From: Plantago ovata
Lineage: Eukaryota > Streptophyta > Magnoliopsida > Lamiales > Plantaginaceae
Length of the DNA: 64,000 bases
Direction of reading: 5' to 3'
Assembly: GCA_028274465.1 (NCBI GenBank)
Contig: CM051456.1
Span: 69,860,753-69,924,752, forward strand
The position numbers and the translations under genes were made by a program. How positions within the stretch are numbered: the stretch's first letter is position 1; every line of letters starts with the position of its first letter. Below the pieces are notes generated by a model that saw only the letters and a program-made list of their open reading frames with translations, was not told the DNA's origin and did no database searches. Positions 1 through 13,121 of this stretch are shown here, in pieces.

Positions 1-127
1 CCTTCTCCAAGCCATCAGCATATCTATCACCTTGCTTGGCATTGACCAAGATAAGTTGCAAATCCCCATATGGAGTCCCAGGGGTTCCTAATCCTAGCAA
101 TGTAATCCAAACATCTTTCAACATACA
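1..127 (-). other. Possible exon, not recognised
   Basis: On the minus strand an acceptor-like ttgcag ends at 128 and is followed by an open frame of about 42 codons that runs off the window edge. It includes residues GLGTPGTPYGDLQLILVNAK. I do not recognise the product. It does not match the part of MICU expected downstream of the neighbouring gene, so it may be chance, an unrelated gene, or part of a repeat. Confidence 0.2.
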
Positions 128-860
128 CTGCAACACATAATGACAACTGACTAAAGCTAAGAAAGCAAAAACTGAGTATCTTCTTGCTCAAGGATATAAA
201 CATGAAGATGTGAAGACAGTTGAAAAAGCTTCAAGCAGATTGCTAGTCAAAATCAACTCATGTTACTAAAATGCAAGTCTGATAAGCTAAACCTAGACTG
301 GAAATAGTCACTCCAAAGTAACCTATGCAAAGCATGGTATCTGTATTTATCACTCACCGACTCACTATGGAGGAGAAAAATCGTTGAAAAACATCCAGAG
401 ATTACATCTGATTGAACCAATTTCAGAAAAAGCAAGCATCCACCTAAATTATAATCATTGTCTATAAGACGCAGGTAGTGTACATTAATTTAAGCGAAAT
501 CAGTGTGTTGTAACTGAGCGAGCCCCTGAACTATCAATGCACACAATAGCTAACATGGATACAAGTACAACTATCAACATTGTTTTTCTTAGAAACTAAT
601 TAACGGAGTCCTTATTAGCTGTTCCTGATTTATCATACTGCAGAGGAAAAAACTCGAAACAAAACAAAGCACAAGCACTACAAAAGGAAGGGTAGTCTAT
701 ATGCTGCTGATATATTGCCTCCACTCAAATAGGTAAATGAATGCATGAGATCCTCACCTTGAATCCAACATCTACAAGTCTTCTATAGCATTAATATGAA
801 AGGAAGAGCTTTTCCAGAATAACAGACAAATAACAGTGCTACCGATTATAAGGCACGTAC

Positions 861-3227
<2,367 letters not shown>

Positions 3228-4560
3228 CGTTTTTTAACCAATTTGGGGGTGCGGCATTTGGAATTCATGAAACCTGAAATAGTGGTAGTACGAGTCAAAA
3301 ATTGACGACAGAACATATAAAAAGTTGGGGGCATTTTGATTTTGATTTTGGTAAGAGTCGTAAGACTAGATCACCTGTAAAAGCGAGACCTGCTGCCTCC
3401 AGAGCCGCTCAAATCGCACCCCCATCTTAGAGCGCGCTCTAAAAAGCATTAAAGCGTGAACTAATACTACTTGTTCATTAGAGTGTGCAAAGAATTGAAT
3501 TATTGAACGGAAACCCAATTACCCAAGGTCCCAAATAAAAAAGAAAACCCAATTCAATTCAAGTAGGATGATGAATGTAGAGGAGTTTCATTACAGACCT
3601 TAAGAGACACAACTCATACTCTGATCTACTTAGAGATAGGAAAGCTGAATATGGATTTTTCATAGTTCACCTCCAACTATACCCTATGAATGAATCTGAG
3701 ATGAGATGGAAGTTTCGAATTAGTATTGAGTGCAATGTTAATTGCAATTGCAGTCTGGTGTTCGGGAATTGGGAGAAGAGGAAGAAAGAAAGATGTTGTC
3801 CGGTTGTGATGATGAGATATGACTATGAGTATGTGAGGAAGAAAGACGGAAGAAACCGAGGGGTGGTTGATGGTTCCGTCTATTATGCCGCATGACCGCA
3901 TGGGCCCAATATTTAGTTTTTTATTCTTTCTCAAATTTATTTCCTTGCCGTTAATTGCAACTTACATCATTTGTTTATTATTTTCTCTACCTCATGCCCC
4001 TTATCTTATTAGTTTTAAACTTCTAGTAATTATAATTATTTTCTTCTCTTCCTTTCTTTTCAAAGTGAAGATTCATCCCTATCTATATATATACTAAAGT
4101 AAGGTTTTATTTCAAGTAAAGAGACATGCCACGTGTCAAAGTGTTGACGTGGATTTGTTTTGAATTATTTGAATTTATCATTATGGTAAGTTTTATTAGC
4201 ACTCTTTCAAGCTTTATTTATTTAGTTCACTTTAATTTTCTTGGATTAAAGATGCATTGAGATTTAGCTAGCTCCATTTCTATTTGTAAGGATCTCTTAA
4301 AAAAAAAGAAAAAAAAGGTAATCCTAATCAATATATGGTAATGCAATATCTATCTATCTATATATACATGAAAGTTAGGGGTCTAAGTGAGCCCAGTTTC
4401 AGAAGCTTTCACACTATGTAGCAAAACTTTTGAACTTATGGCAAGTTTTCAATTTCATTTGTTTTGGTAAGTTTTCATTTCTCTCATTTGGTAATTTTAA
4501 TTTTCCTTCCTTATTTTTATTAAAAATGTCCAGGCCATATTTTAGACGTTTGTTAATTTA
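3228..4560. other. MICU upstream region, no gene recognised
   Basis: This is the region 5' of the MICU start codon. It holds short open frames on both strands around 3.68-4.1 kb, but none has recognisable protein features or splice context. From 4.0 kb it becomes AT-rich, with short TATC/TATA runs (around 4080 and 4350) and homopolymer A tracts. No promoter element can be assigned with confidence. Confidence 0.6.
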
Positions 4561-4970
4561 AATGTTTATTAAATTATAGGCAAAATAAATTCTGAAATTA
4601 AAATTAAATCGTATTTTTACTTTATATACTGCGTTAAAACGTTGATTAAATTCTTGGCAAAAGAAATTTTGAAAATAATAATAATTCACTTTTTAATTTA
4701 AACAGTGAATTAAAATTTTAATTAAAATCTAGGTAAATATATTGTGGAATTAAAATTAAATCCGTAGACACAATTGTATGATTATAAAAAAAAAAAAAAA
4801 AAAAACCGCCAATCAGTTCATTCTTTTTAGTTTATTTACTAGCAATTAATTTCTTTTCGTGAAAATCGATATATATTTAATAAATCAGTGATTAAATTAT
4901 TTGTGTTTTTGTTTTTAAGAAAATCTTTTTTTCGAAATCATGGAAAGAAAAAATTAAAAAAAAAAATCGC

Positions 4971-5047
4971 AAAGCTGTGGGTAGAGGGAATTGAACCCAA
5001 GTGACATATATCATGAACATCACCACATTCCACTCGGTCAAAGCTTT
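4971..5047 (-). repeat. tRNA-like module 1
   Basis: Read on the minus strand, it has an A-box-like gaccgagtggaa and a perfect B-box GGTTCAATTCC about 44 nt later, the spacing found in real tRNAs. The ends are complementary (aaagct...agcttt). The anticodon arm is enlarged, so this is a tRNA-derived relic rather than a working tRNA. Confidence 0.55.
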
Positions 5048-5214
5048 TCAATCGTTCATCATTAATAACATCAAATATTGGTGTTTGATTTAATATTTTA
5101 TGCTTTTAATTTGATTTATTAACAATTAAGTTTTTTTCGTAACAATTACTCTAGACTATTAATTATTAAATCAGTGATTAATCGAATAAATCATGTAATT
5201 AATAAAAAAAAAAA

Positions 5215-5290
5215 AGGTTGTGGCCAAAGGGAATTGAACCCGGGTGGCATATATCATGAGCATCACCACATTCCACTCGACCACAGTTTT
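5215..5290 (-). repeat. tRNA-like module 2
   Basis: The minus strand carries a tggtcgagtgg A box and a GGGTTCAATTCCC B box. The first and last bases pair (ctgtggtc with ggccaca). A GTGG/CCAC stem lies in the middle, around an oversized anticodon-type loop. Confidence 0.55.
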
Positions 5291-5534
5291 TCAATAGTTC
5301 ATTATTGACAACATCAAATATTGGTATTTGATTTAATATTTTTGTTCGTAACAATTTCTATAAGTTATTTTGGTAAGTCTTAAGTTTTATTGTCTTTCCT
5401 TTCTTTCCATGCACGCCTCATCAATGCTGAAAATTAAAATATATGGAATGTTTAGATTTTTTGCTTTATTGTGGTGAGTAATTTCTATTTAAATTCAAAC
5501 AGAGCAAAAATCATTGCATGAATTAAGGATCTTC

Positions 5535-5561
5535 TAAACCCTAAAAAACGTGGTATATATA
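5535..5561 (+). promoter_or_regulatory. Telo-box and TATA motif upstream of F-box-like copy A
   Basis: aaaccctaaaaaac is followed within about 10 bp by tatatatagcta. The same pair, with the same order and spacing, lies upstream of copy C (9529-9556), inside a longer paralogous promoter. AAACCCTA is the plant telo-box, commonly found just 5' of transcription starts. Confidence 0.5.
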
Positions 5562-5636
5562 GCTAACATCATTCTATATCCTCTCTACCAATTTTCAAAT
5601 TTGTCTTTAAAAATCAGTCTCTTCGAACTAAGAGGC

Positions 5637-6436
5637 AATGAGTGGTCCGCAGGGTTCCGTCGGTCAATTGCTTCATATGAACACCTTAAGAAAAGTCATT
5701 TGAAATGTTTGTTGCTTTTTGCATTCAGTGGCTGGATCGACTCTATTTTGATCATTGTGTGGTGAAATTCTCAATTCTCAAGTTCTTTGTCGATTTTATT
5801 ATTCTTTTCATTCGCTAATAACACTTCTTTTTTCTTTTTCAGTATGGACTCATTCAGGACCGTATTTCATTACGAAGGATTTTATGAGAGCTTTGATCTT
5901 TCATCTATCTCTAACGAGCCATTAGCAACTCCTAATTTCTACTACATGATGCTAATTGTAAGTTTCATTTTTGTAATGATTTTTCAATTTGTACCGTAAT
6001 TGTTTAAACCTGTTGTCTAATGTTGCTTCATTTTTTATCATAGATCGATGTGTTTGCGTACCGTAACTTTCATAGGGTCGAACACCTTCTAGGACATTTA
6101 ACCGCTGCTAAACATCGAATGGCCAGATATGCATCATGCATAGTTAGAATGTTGAGTGATGAAGAACAAGTAAGACAACAAGGATTATGTCTCTTTAAAG
6201 AAATTGCAACGGTGCCTCGATGATTGTTTTGTTTGAAGAAATTTAGACAATATCTCTTAAAGCAGCTTTGCCAATTAAGTAATGGTGTGTTTGCTTTGAA
6301 TTTTAACATTCCGAAATTTTATTGTAAGGATCATATTGTGGGGGAGGGGGGATTAGATGACGGTTTGTGTCTTAATTGTTTGGCAGTCGTGAAGTCCTAT
6401 GCTATAGTCGTTCTAATGAGTTTCACGCGGCTATAG
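5637..6436 (+). pseudogene. F-box-like family gene, copy A (decayed)
   Basis: Three exons align with copies B and C: about 5637-5761, 5843-5957 and 6044-6436, with GT/AG junctions. The encoded pieces include HLKCLLLFAFSGWIDSI, NEPLATPNFYYMMLI, ARYASCIVRML, EQVRQQGLCLFKEIATV and a Cys-rich C-terminus (NFNIPKFYCKDH, CLNCLA). The YASCI..ML..D...R.QG layout and the Cys-containing tail resemble the plant At1g67623/At2g35280-type F-box family, although the F-box itself is not visible. An in-frame TGA at 6221-6223, where copy C has PRG, breaks exon 3. The first exon has no clear start in the best frame. The product is probably absent or truncated. The assignment to this family is inferred. Confidence 0.55.
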
Positions 6437-7040
6437 CTGAAATTTAATCTTTTGAATCATGTAATTTTCCAATTTGCAAAGACTATTGATTCGTTTTATG
6501 AACATGATTTATTTTCGCCTCATGAACAATTGATTTTTATTTTGATATATGTCGTTTCTGAGTTTATTCCATATACATATTCGTCTTTGGGTGTTCGAGC
6601 TCATGAATTTGACATAGCTATATCTGAAATTTAATCTATGGAATATTGTCATAGTGGAATTTTTCCATAAGTTTTCATTCGTGTTTTGAGCATGAATTAT
6701 TTTTCAGATTGTGAACTATTTATTTCATCATATAATATGTTGTTATAAACATGATTAAGTTTCTCAAAATTTACAATTGAATTTTGAGTTAAGAGAAATT
6801 TGACCAAAATCTACCATCTATGCCGTTTAAATACATTACTATACATTTGAGCATTAAGAAAAGTTGGATTTGGAAGCATATTCACTGACACGTTCGATGT
6901 TTTTTTTTTCATTAAAAATTAATTATATTTTTTGACAATTGCTATATATTTAAATCAGTGGTTAATTTGTTTATGTTCTCTATTTAACAATAATCTCTTT
7001 TTAGAATCCACTGTATGATAAAAAAAACAATCCATAAGTA
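6437..7040. other. AT-rich spacer, no gene recognised
   Basis: This sequence downstream of copy A contains a diverged second copy of its last coding segment near 6452-6634 (it ends, like copy A, with a tatagctgaaatttaatct-type phrase near 6610-6634). This suggests a small internal duplication. No intact frame of interest is seen. Confidence 0.5.
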
Positions 7041-7117
7041 AAAGCTGTGGCCGGAGGGAATTGAAACCGGGTGGTGAGGATGATGAAACTCACTACATTC
7101 TACTCGGCCACAGCTTT
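7041..7117 (-). repeat. tRNA-like module 3 (best-paired ends)
   Basis: The outer 13 bases, aaagctgtggccg, and their exact reverse complement frame the module. The minus strand shows tggccgagtag (A-box-like) and ggtttcaattccc (B-box-like) at tRNA spacing. It is followed by the tail shared with copy 1 (gataatatttgatactggta). Confidence 0.6.
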
Positions 7118-7778
7118 TTAATCGTTTATTGTTGATAATATTTGATACTGGTACTTGATTTAATATGCCTCTACGTTTAATACTCGAAGTCGAATTTTTC
7201 AAATTTGTGGAAGTAAGCATAGGGCGTAGAACTTCCATCTTTAATAAATCGTTTAAATAAAGCAATATATTTCACTACACGCTTTAGGAAAATTATGGTA
7301 TTGATTCTCGATTCTTTCTGTATTTAAAACTCTCTAAATTTATAGGATTTTGTTTGACTGAATCCTAGGTCAGTATCTTTGTAAAAATTCGTTTGATTGC
7401 TTGAAATTTTGCATAATCAATTCAATTATTCTTTTGCATTTATATGACTTCATTAACGTGCCAACTTATATACGGAAACGATATGGAAATCTCGAGCACC
7501 ATATTTTGTTGATGCCAAAACTCTCACTATATATATGCGTTTGCATCTCAAAGAGAGTACAAATTTCATATATAATCGGGATCACTGATTTAATACAGAT
7601 CAATTATTCTAACACTTCTAAAATCTTAACCATATTTAGAATTCAATATTTTTGTTAGTCAGACATTATATATAAAGAATTCGATTTTGCAGTAATGAGA
7701 GTGCCATATTTAGACTACTAACAATGTACTATAAAATTGAAGTCTGGTTAATTGAATTCATCACTACATTTAGCGAAA
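7118..7778. other. Spacer upstream of copy B
   Basis: AT-rich sequence with a promoter-like stretch before copy B. No coding similarity or RNA feature was recognised. The telo-box/TATA pair of copies A and C is not evident here. Confidence 0.5.
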
Positions 7779-8600
7779 ATGAGGACTCCATTTGGTTTGA
7801 AGGCGGCTCAGTTGAATATTGACAATCGAGTTCGAATGTTCCAAAATATAATTGACGAGGGAACGTTCACTCACTCTATCTTGCTGTTGATAGTCACTCT
7901 CAACAGTTACGTTTATGGTGGTGAAGTGCTCATTTGGTATGAATAATATTTTGATTTCTTAGATTTATTGTTTTTAAATTATACGAATTTCTTATTATTG
8001 GATCTTGATGGCTGTTTGTATTTCTGTTAACTGCAACATGAAAGCGTTCAAGATCATATTCGGTATCGATTTAATGAGGATCTTGACATCTCTTCAATCC
8101 CAATTCATCCATTAGCTACGTTGGACACTTACTATAGCATTCTCTATAGTATGTATTTGATTGATTACTTATTTCTGCATGTATATTTGAACAAATTTTA
8201 TATTCAACTTATTAACTATATTCTACAGGTTGATGTGTTCGAGTGCAAGATTTTTCGCAGGGTGCCTTATTTGCTTGAGATGCTTGAAAAGCACTCTCAC
8301 AAATGGCTACATATGCTTCGTGCATTTGTAGAATGGTCGATCCGAATAGTGCAGTGAGGCAACAAGGCTTCACTGTCTTCAAAGAAGTAGCAAGCAATCC
8401 TGGAGGATTGACGAGTATCAAGTTGTGGCGACAGTCACTATGCACTCAAATTTACAAGATACATGATGGAATATTCGAGAACAATTTTGATATTCCTTCG
8501 TTTTGTAGTAAAGAGTGGACTAAGTGTGGTCACTATAACGATACTACATGCTACGAATGCCTTGCTGACATTGAGATTCGAACATTTAATCGTTATTTCT
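7779..8600 (+). pseudogene. F-box-like family gene, copy B (decayed)
   Basis: Exon 1 (7779-7936, ATG at 7779) encodes MRTPFGLKAAQLNIDNRVRM and then HSILLLIVTLNSYVYGGEVL. Exon 2 (about 8045-8150) gives HPLATLDTYYSIL. Exon 3 (from 8229) gives VDVFECKIFRRVPYLLEML, then YASCICRMVDP, RQQGFTVFKEVA and FDIPSFCSKEWTKCGHYND with CYECLA. Exon 3 is spread over two frames, with a one-base shift near 8300. The exon 2/3 phase also does not match copies A and C. It is the most diverged of the three short copies but keeps the same exon plan and the same Cys-rich tail. Confidence 0.55.
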
Positions 8601-9006
8601 ATTTTCAGTCTTCAATAATTAAATTCGAGGCAAAATACATTCTGAAATTAAAAATATATAAGTTTTAAATTTAAATGACGCATTAAAATGTTAATTAATA
8701 TATAGGCAAAAAACAATCTGGAATTAAAAATAAATCCACTGACACAATTAATTGAATTATAAAAACGAAAAATTGCAAATCAGTTAAAATTCAAACATAA
8801 AAAAATTGTGGCCAAAGAGAATTGAACTTGGGTGGTGTAGATGATATCAATAAAAACTCAGTTCAATTTTTTAGTTTATTCATTCACAATTAATTTTAAT
8901 TATTGGAAAATGATATTTATTTAAATCAGTGATTAATTTATTTGTGTTTTTTTCGAATAATATTTGTTTTTAATTGACTAAAAGAAAAACAAAAGAAAAA
9001 ATCTCA

Positions 9007-9084
9007 AAAGTTGTGGTCAGAGGGAATTGAAACCGGGTGGTATACATGATGAAACTCACCACATTACACTCGGCCACAGCTTTT
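9007..9084 (-). repeat. tRNA-like module 5
   Basis: The minus strand reads ctgtggccgagtgtaatg, then a GTGGT/ACCAC stem, then ggtttcaattccc, and closes with gaccaca. The A-box to B-box distance is about 43 nt. Confidence 0.6.
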
Positions 9085-9160
9085 CATTCATTTATGTTTG
9101 ATAGCATCTAATATTGGTATTTGATGTAATATGTTATTTGGTAAAATTAGAAAAAATTCA

Positions 9161-9234
9161 AAAAGCTGTGTCCATAGGGAATTGAAACTGGGTGGTATAG
9201 AAAGTGAAACACACTACTTACCACTCGGCCACAG
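9161..9234 (-). repeat. tRNA-like module 6
   Basis: Same plan as module 5, with ctgtggccgagtggtaag at the 5' end on the minus strand and a weaker B box (cagtttcaattccc). It is more diverged in the centre. Confidence 0.5.
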
Positions 9235-9528
9235 ATTTTAATTCGCTTAAGTTTGATAGCATCTAATATTGGTATTTGGTTTAACATGTTATTTGGTAAG
9301 TTTTCAAATTTCAACCAATTAACTGCTGATTTAATCTAAATATAGAAAATATATACTACACGTTTTGGTAAGTCTTATTCACCTCCATTCCTTTCCATCC
9401 ACGCCCAAGCCTCATCAATGCTTCTATACCAATATATGGAATGTTTATGATTTTGCTTAATTGTGGGGAATAATATCAAATCAAATTGATACGAGACTAA
9501 AATTAGTGTACTGATTGAGGTTCTTTTT

Positions 9529-9556
9529 AAAACCCTAAAAAACCTCTTATATATAG
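9529..9556 (+). promoter_or_regulatory. Telo-box and TATA motif upstream of copy C
   Basis: aaaccctaaaaaac is followed by cttatatatagctag. The surrounding 200 bp (from ccattcctttccatccacgc onward) align with the region 5' of copy A, so the promoters were duplicated together with the genes. Confidence 0.5.
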
Positions 9557-9651
9557 CTAGCAATCGGGATCCTCTTCTTCATTTTCAAATCAGTGCTATA
9601 TTTCATTCTTCATTTTACATCCGAACATATATTTTTAAGCGTTCAAGAATT

Positions 9652-10470
9652 ATGGAGGGCACGGTTGGTTTCGTGGCTTTCAAATCTGTTGAAGAACATA
9701 GAAAGATTCATTTGAAGTATTTGTTGTTAATTGTGTTGGGCGGCTGGACCGACAGTATTTCGATCACTATGTGGTGAGATTCATATTATAATGAATTGTT
9801 TAATTCGTTAGTACTGATTTAACGGTATGTGGTAATACTAATTAATCATTTGTTATTTTACGTAGCATGACATCTTTTTGGCGTTTGTTCAATCATGGTG
9901 GCTTCTATATGAGGTTTGATCTTGCATCCGTCCGAAATGAAGAACTAGCAACTCCAAATTTCTACTACATGATGTTAATCGTAAGTGACATTTTTTTATC
10001 ATACCACTGTTTTAAATATTTATTTTCTAAACCTGTTTGCTAATATTATTTGATTTTATATTGTAGATGGATGTGTTCCAGTATGAGATCTTCCATAGGG
10101 TCGAAGAGTTGTTGCGAATTCTAACCGAAGCATCACATCCAATGGCCAAGTATTTATCATGCATAGTTAAATGTTGAATGGTGATGAACAAATTCGACAA
10201 CATGGATTACGTCTCTTCAAAGAGATTGCAACAATGCCAAGAGGGTTGTCCCGTTTGAAAAATTATAGAAATTTTTATTAGGCCAGCTTCGCGATTTAAA
10301 TCATGGTATCTTTGCTTTGGATTTCAATATTCCAAAATTTTGCAACGATGATCATATCGTGGGGATGGATGATATAGATGACGGTTTGTGTTTTATTTGT
10401 TTGGCAGACCAGGAAGTATTATGATATAGTCGTGCTTATGAATTTCATACGGCTATAGATGAGATTTAAT
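9652..10470 (+). pseudogene. F-box-like family gene, copy C (decayed)
   Basis: ATG at 9652. Exons 9652-9773, 9866-9980 and 10067 to about 10470 match copy A closely in position and phase. Products include MEGTVGFVAFKSVEEHRKIH, YLLLIVLGGWTDSISITMW, ELATPNFYYMMLI, VFQYEIFHRVEELLRILTEA, KYLSCIVK, QIRQHGLRLFKEIATMPRGL and ALDFNIPKFCNDDH with CFICLA. A single-base loss after SCIVK shifts the frame and a second shift occurs near 10280. It is the closest relative of copy A and probably a recent pseudogene; its first two exons look intact. Confidence 0.6.
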
Positions 10471-10483
10471 TCATCGAATCGTT

Positions 10484-11065
10484 GTATGATTAGTAAAATT
10501 TAATTTTTTCGATGGTTAATGTCATTTGCAATATAACTCATTTTAGCTTATATCGATTATCTACGATTACTACAGTTTCCTTTCTTTTTTTGCTTTTTTT
10601 TTCTTTTTTTATTTTTTTATTTTTTTACCTTTATAAAACGATTCGATATTATAATATTGACATTCTAATTTTTATTTCCACTTGATGGTATACTATTAAA
10701 TGTAGAATATCTATTTCGTTGAGTGATTGATCTCATTGTTCTATATCTTTGGTATGTATTTAATAATACCAAAGTTTTGGTAAGTCAGCAAATCGTTTAG
10801 TCAACACATTAATTGTTTAAATTAGGAGTTAAATACGATTACATAACCTCCATATATATGATGATATCGATATCTTTATTCAATTAGAGGTACTCCACGT
10901 ATTTTTTTATAATTACCTTTAACTTTGCAAACCAGATTTAACATGTTTAATCGATTTACCTTTAATTATGTACGATACATTTGGAATAATTATTGTATTG
11001 CATAATCATTACCTAATATACTCTATACATTACATTATAAATAGTCTTTGCTACTATCATAGTGT
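10484..11065. other. AT-rich spacer, no gene recognised
   Basis: Includes a T-rich run at about 10575-10627 and no open frame of note. The final 100 bp precede the next gene and contain tacattataaatag near 11030, a plausible TATA region. Confidence 0.5.
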
Positions 11066-12020
11066 ATGTACACGAATTTAAGAGCAAGATATATTAAAAC
11101 CGACGTTCAGATGGATGTTGACATCTCAAAGTCCAAGAACAGGATCTGCAGGGCCATCGTTCATGTTCGTAAGAGCAAAGAAATCATCCGTAAACAACAT
11201 AGTCGGCTATTATCTATTCCAATGGATTTGGTTAGAAACATCATTCAACGTGTTGTTGTGGACTCATCAGAATCGATTGTTCTATTTCAGTTAACGTGAG
11301 AATTTATTACATTCAACAAGCTATTGCGAATTGTCTGATTTCCATATAATTTTTATTTTATCGCATTAATTTATCTACAGTTGCAAACGTTTGAATAAAC
11401 TATCATCTGAGTCCTTTGTTTACCGCTGTATGAAGTTCGAGTTATTTCATTCAAAGAGTGTTGCATCATCCGAATTACTTCTCCATGCCAAGTGTCTTCA
11501 ACATGGTAACCCATACTTACTATACAGATACGCCCTGGTAAGTCGAACTTACTAATTCTTCAGCATAAACATTTTTTTCTTACATCCTTACTAACACAAA
11601 TTTCTACAACTATTGATGTAGATAGATTACTTCTTCTATATATAAAAAATATGAAACTGCCCAACAGTTCCTTCAACGGCAATGTTAGTTGGTCATGTGG
11701 AAGCAGCGTATTTGAGTTGTGTGTTCAAGATGTGGCACATGCATGATCCACATATTAGGGAAGACGGTATATCAATAATGCTTGCATATGAAGGCACATG
11801 TAGTGGACGGAAATTATTAACCGAATGTCGCAAAAAATTGAATGAAATTCTAGGAGCCATGGAGGTTAGAATATTGTGGTTCATACGTGTTTCAATGTGT
11901 CGTATCCATACACCGAGTGGAAGTGGATCAAGCACTAGGTGTCACTACTGCCTAGCGAACAGAGAATTGATGATCCTATTCGACACCACCAATTGGCCCC
12001 GTTACTATAACTGTGGCTAA
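11066..12020 (+). pseudogene. F-box family gene (At1g67623/At2g35280-like), copy D
   Basis: Exon 1 (11066-11295) contains an F-box-like segment: SRLLSIPMDLVRNIIQRVV then ESIVLFQLT, continuing across the intron as CKRLNKLSSESFVYRCM. Exon 2 is 11381-11537 (LLLHAKCLQHGNPYLLYRYA). Exon 3 starts at 11622 and contains GHVEAAYLSCVFKMWHMHDP, a Sel1-like turn typical of the family, then a Cys-rich C-terminal part (CRIHTPS, CHYCLA). F-box proteins of this group are substrate adaptors of SCF ubiquitin ligases. At the start of exon 3 the expected reading (KKYETAQQFLQR) is out of frame with the remainder, and stops intervene. The copy therefore seems frameshifted near 11635-11680, unless splicing differs. 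The start could be 11066 or the ATG at 11111. Confidence 0.6.
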
Positions 12021-12695
12021 TAACTTGAAATAAGATCTTAGTATGCAACATCAATATTGATTTTAATTTATCTATTAGGCGTCCATATTATTTAGTGACA
12101 TGTTTGATGTACAATACTACGATAGTCTGCCATAATGTATTTAAAATTCAAGATAACATTTAAAAAACAATAGGTGCATTGATGTTTTGTTATAACAGAT
12201 TATGTCATCATACAATTTCTTATATCAAGTTGTCTATTATGAAATGTGTAGTAGACTAAATAATGTATATACAAAATGATTAAGCATATAATACAATCAA
12301 AATAATAGGAATTATTAAATTCCTTATTCGGCCGTGTATACAACCCCAAATATCGTATGAATTCGTCATCAGGTTAACAATGAGTTGGATTCACTCCTTA
12401 GTCGATTGGGAACAACATCCTATTTTCTGAAATACAGAGTAAATTAAAAATCTAATTTACGCATACACGACAAGTGTTGAATGCATTCAGTATATATGCA
12501 TTATAGATTTCAAAGGTTAATTGTCAAGTGTGGTTGAAATTGCATGAATTGACAAGTGTGGTGAAGTTGCATGCATTATAATGCATGTGTATGCACAACT
12601 TCTATAAATTGGAAGCCAATTCACCAAGAATTATACTACTCATCTGTTCGATTTTAACTACATACACTTATTCACTCACGTTTTTAAGAGCTATT
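12021..12695. promoter_or_regulatory. Spacer and probable promoter of small gene copy 1
   Basis: The last 220 bp carry tgacaagtgtgg repeated twice, a CATGCA-rich block (ttgcatgcattataatgcat) that forms RY motifs and a short palindrome, and a TATA-like ctataaattgg near 12602. Related tgacaagtgt and catgca phrases lie 5' of copy 2 (14030-14130), indicating a duplicated promoter. Nothing recognisable lies between 12021 and 12460. Confidence 0.4.
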
Positions 12696-13121
12696 ATGTA
12701 TAATCAGCCTTAGTTTGAAGCTATTTTTGATGAACAACTTCGACACATGCTCAAATGGGGCGTAAGGTAACATTTCGTAGTTGTTTATTATTTTAACTAT
12801 TTTTCCTACTTTGTTCTCACATATTTTAACGTGTATGTATCATGATGTTCATGGTAATAGAATTGAAAATCCTTCTCTACTTGAGCAACTTAAAGCTGTT
12901 AGAGCAAAGGCCGAACTACGTGAACATCAAAGAGGACCAATCTATCAAGCTGCAGATCTTGCTGCACAACTTCATGTTATATCGTGCCAGAACCCTTCTG
13001 TTGAGGAGTCGGCTAGATGTTTGAAAGAAAAGATTTTGGACTTGGAAAAGGATTATATTACATTTGGCCTAGCTGAGAAGAGCATGCAGGGTTACGATGT
13101 TCCACACAGTGAAGAATCACG
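12696..13121 (+). pseudogene. Unrecognised small gene, copy 1
   Basis: I do not recognise this family. A short first exon (12696-12766, FEAIFDEQLRHMLKWGV) and a second exon ending at a donor at 13121/13122 align with copy 2. The second exon encodes a helical, charged protein: NPSLLEQLKAVRAKAELREH, then RGPIYQAADLAAQLHVI and EESARCLKEKILDLEKDY. Codon 6 of exon 1 is TAG where copy 2 has CAG, and the expected acceptor before exon 2 is missing. Both exons end at the same places as in copy 2 (AATCACG before GTG). The first hairpin of the array begins about 500 bp downstream, so the transcript could now serve as a non-coding host. Confidence 0.45.

Larger units (their letters stand above)
4590..5345. 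repeat. Long AT-rich repeat copy 1, with two tRNA-like modules
   Basis: This segment recurs at 8620-9290 and in part at 6900-7170. Shared landmarks, in order, are an aattctgaaattaaaatta block, the phrase aaatcagtgattaa, an A-rich run, the tRNA-like module, and a tail reading aatattggtatttgatttaat. The repetition matches the spacing of the F-box-like gene copies, so it is probably part of the unit that was duplicated. Confidence 0.65.
8620..9290. repeat. Long AT-rich repeat copy 2, with three tRNA-like modules
   Basis: Paralogous to 4590-5345. It holds a partial tRNA-like module at 8806-8845 and two fuller ones at 9007-9084 and 9161-9234, the last two followed by the same tail (agcatctaatattggtattt). 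The doubling of the terminal module suggests a further local duplication. Confidence 0.65.

Noticed and set aside
3677-4097. Open frames on both strands (about 70-85 codons)
   Set aside because: No protein similarity recognised, low-complexity composition, overlapping frames on both strands; best explained by chance.
4078-4150. Possible Helitron 5' end (tatatatatactaaag with ccacgtgtca nearby)
   Set aside because: The start resembles some plant Helitron termini, but I found no CTRR end with a preceding hairpin that would define the other side, and the region is too AT-rich for the match to mean much.
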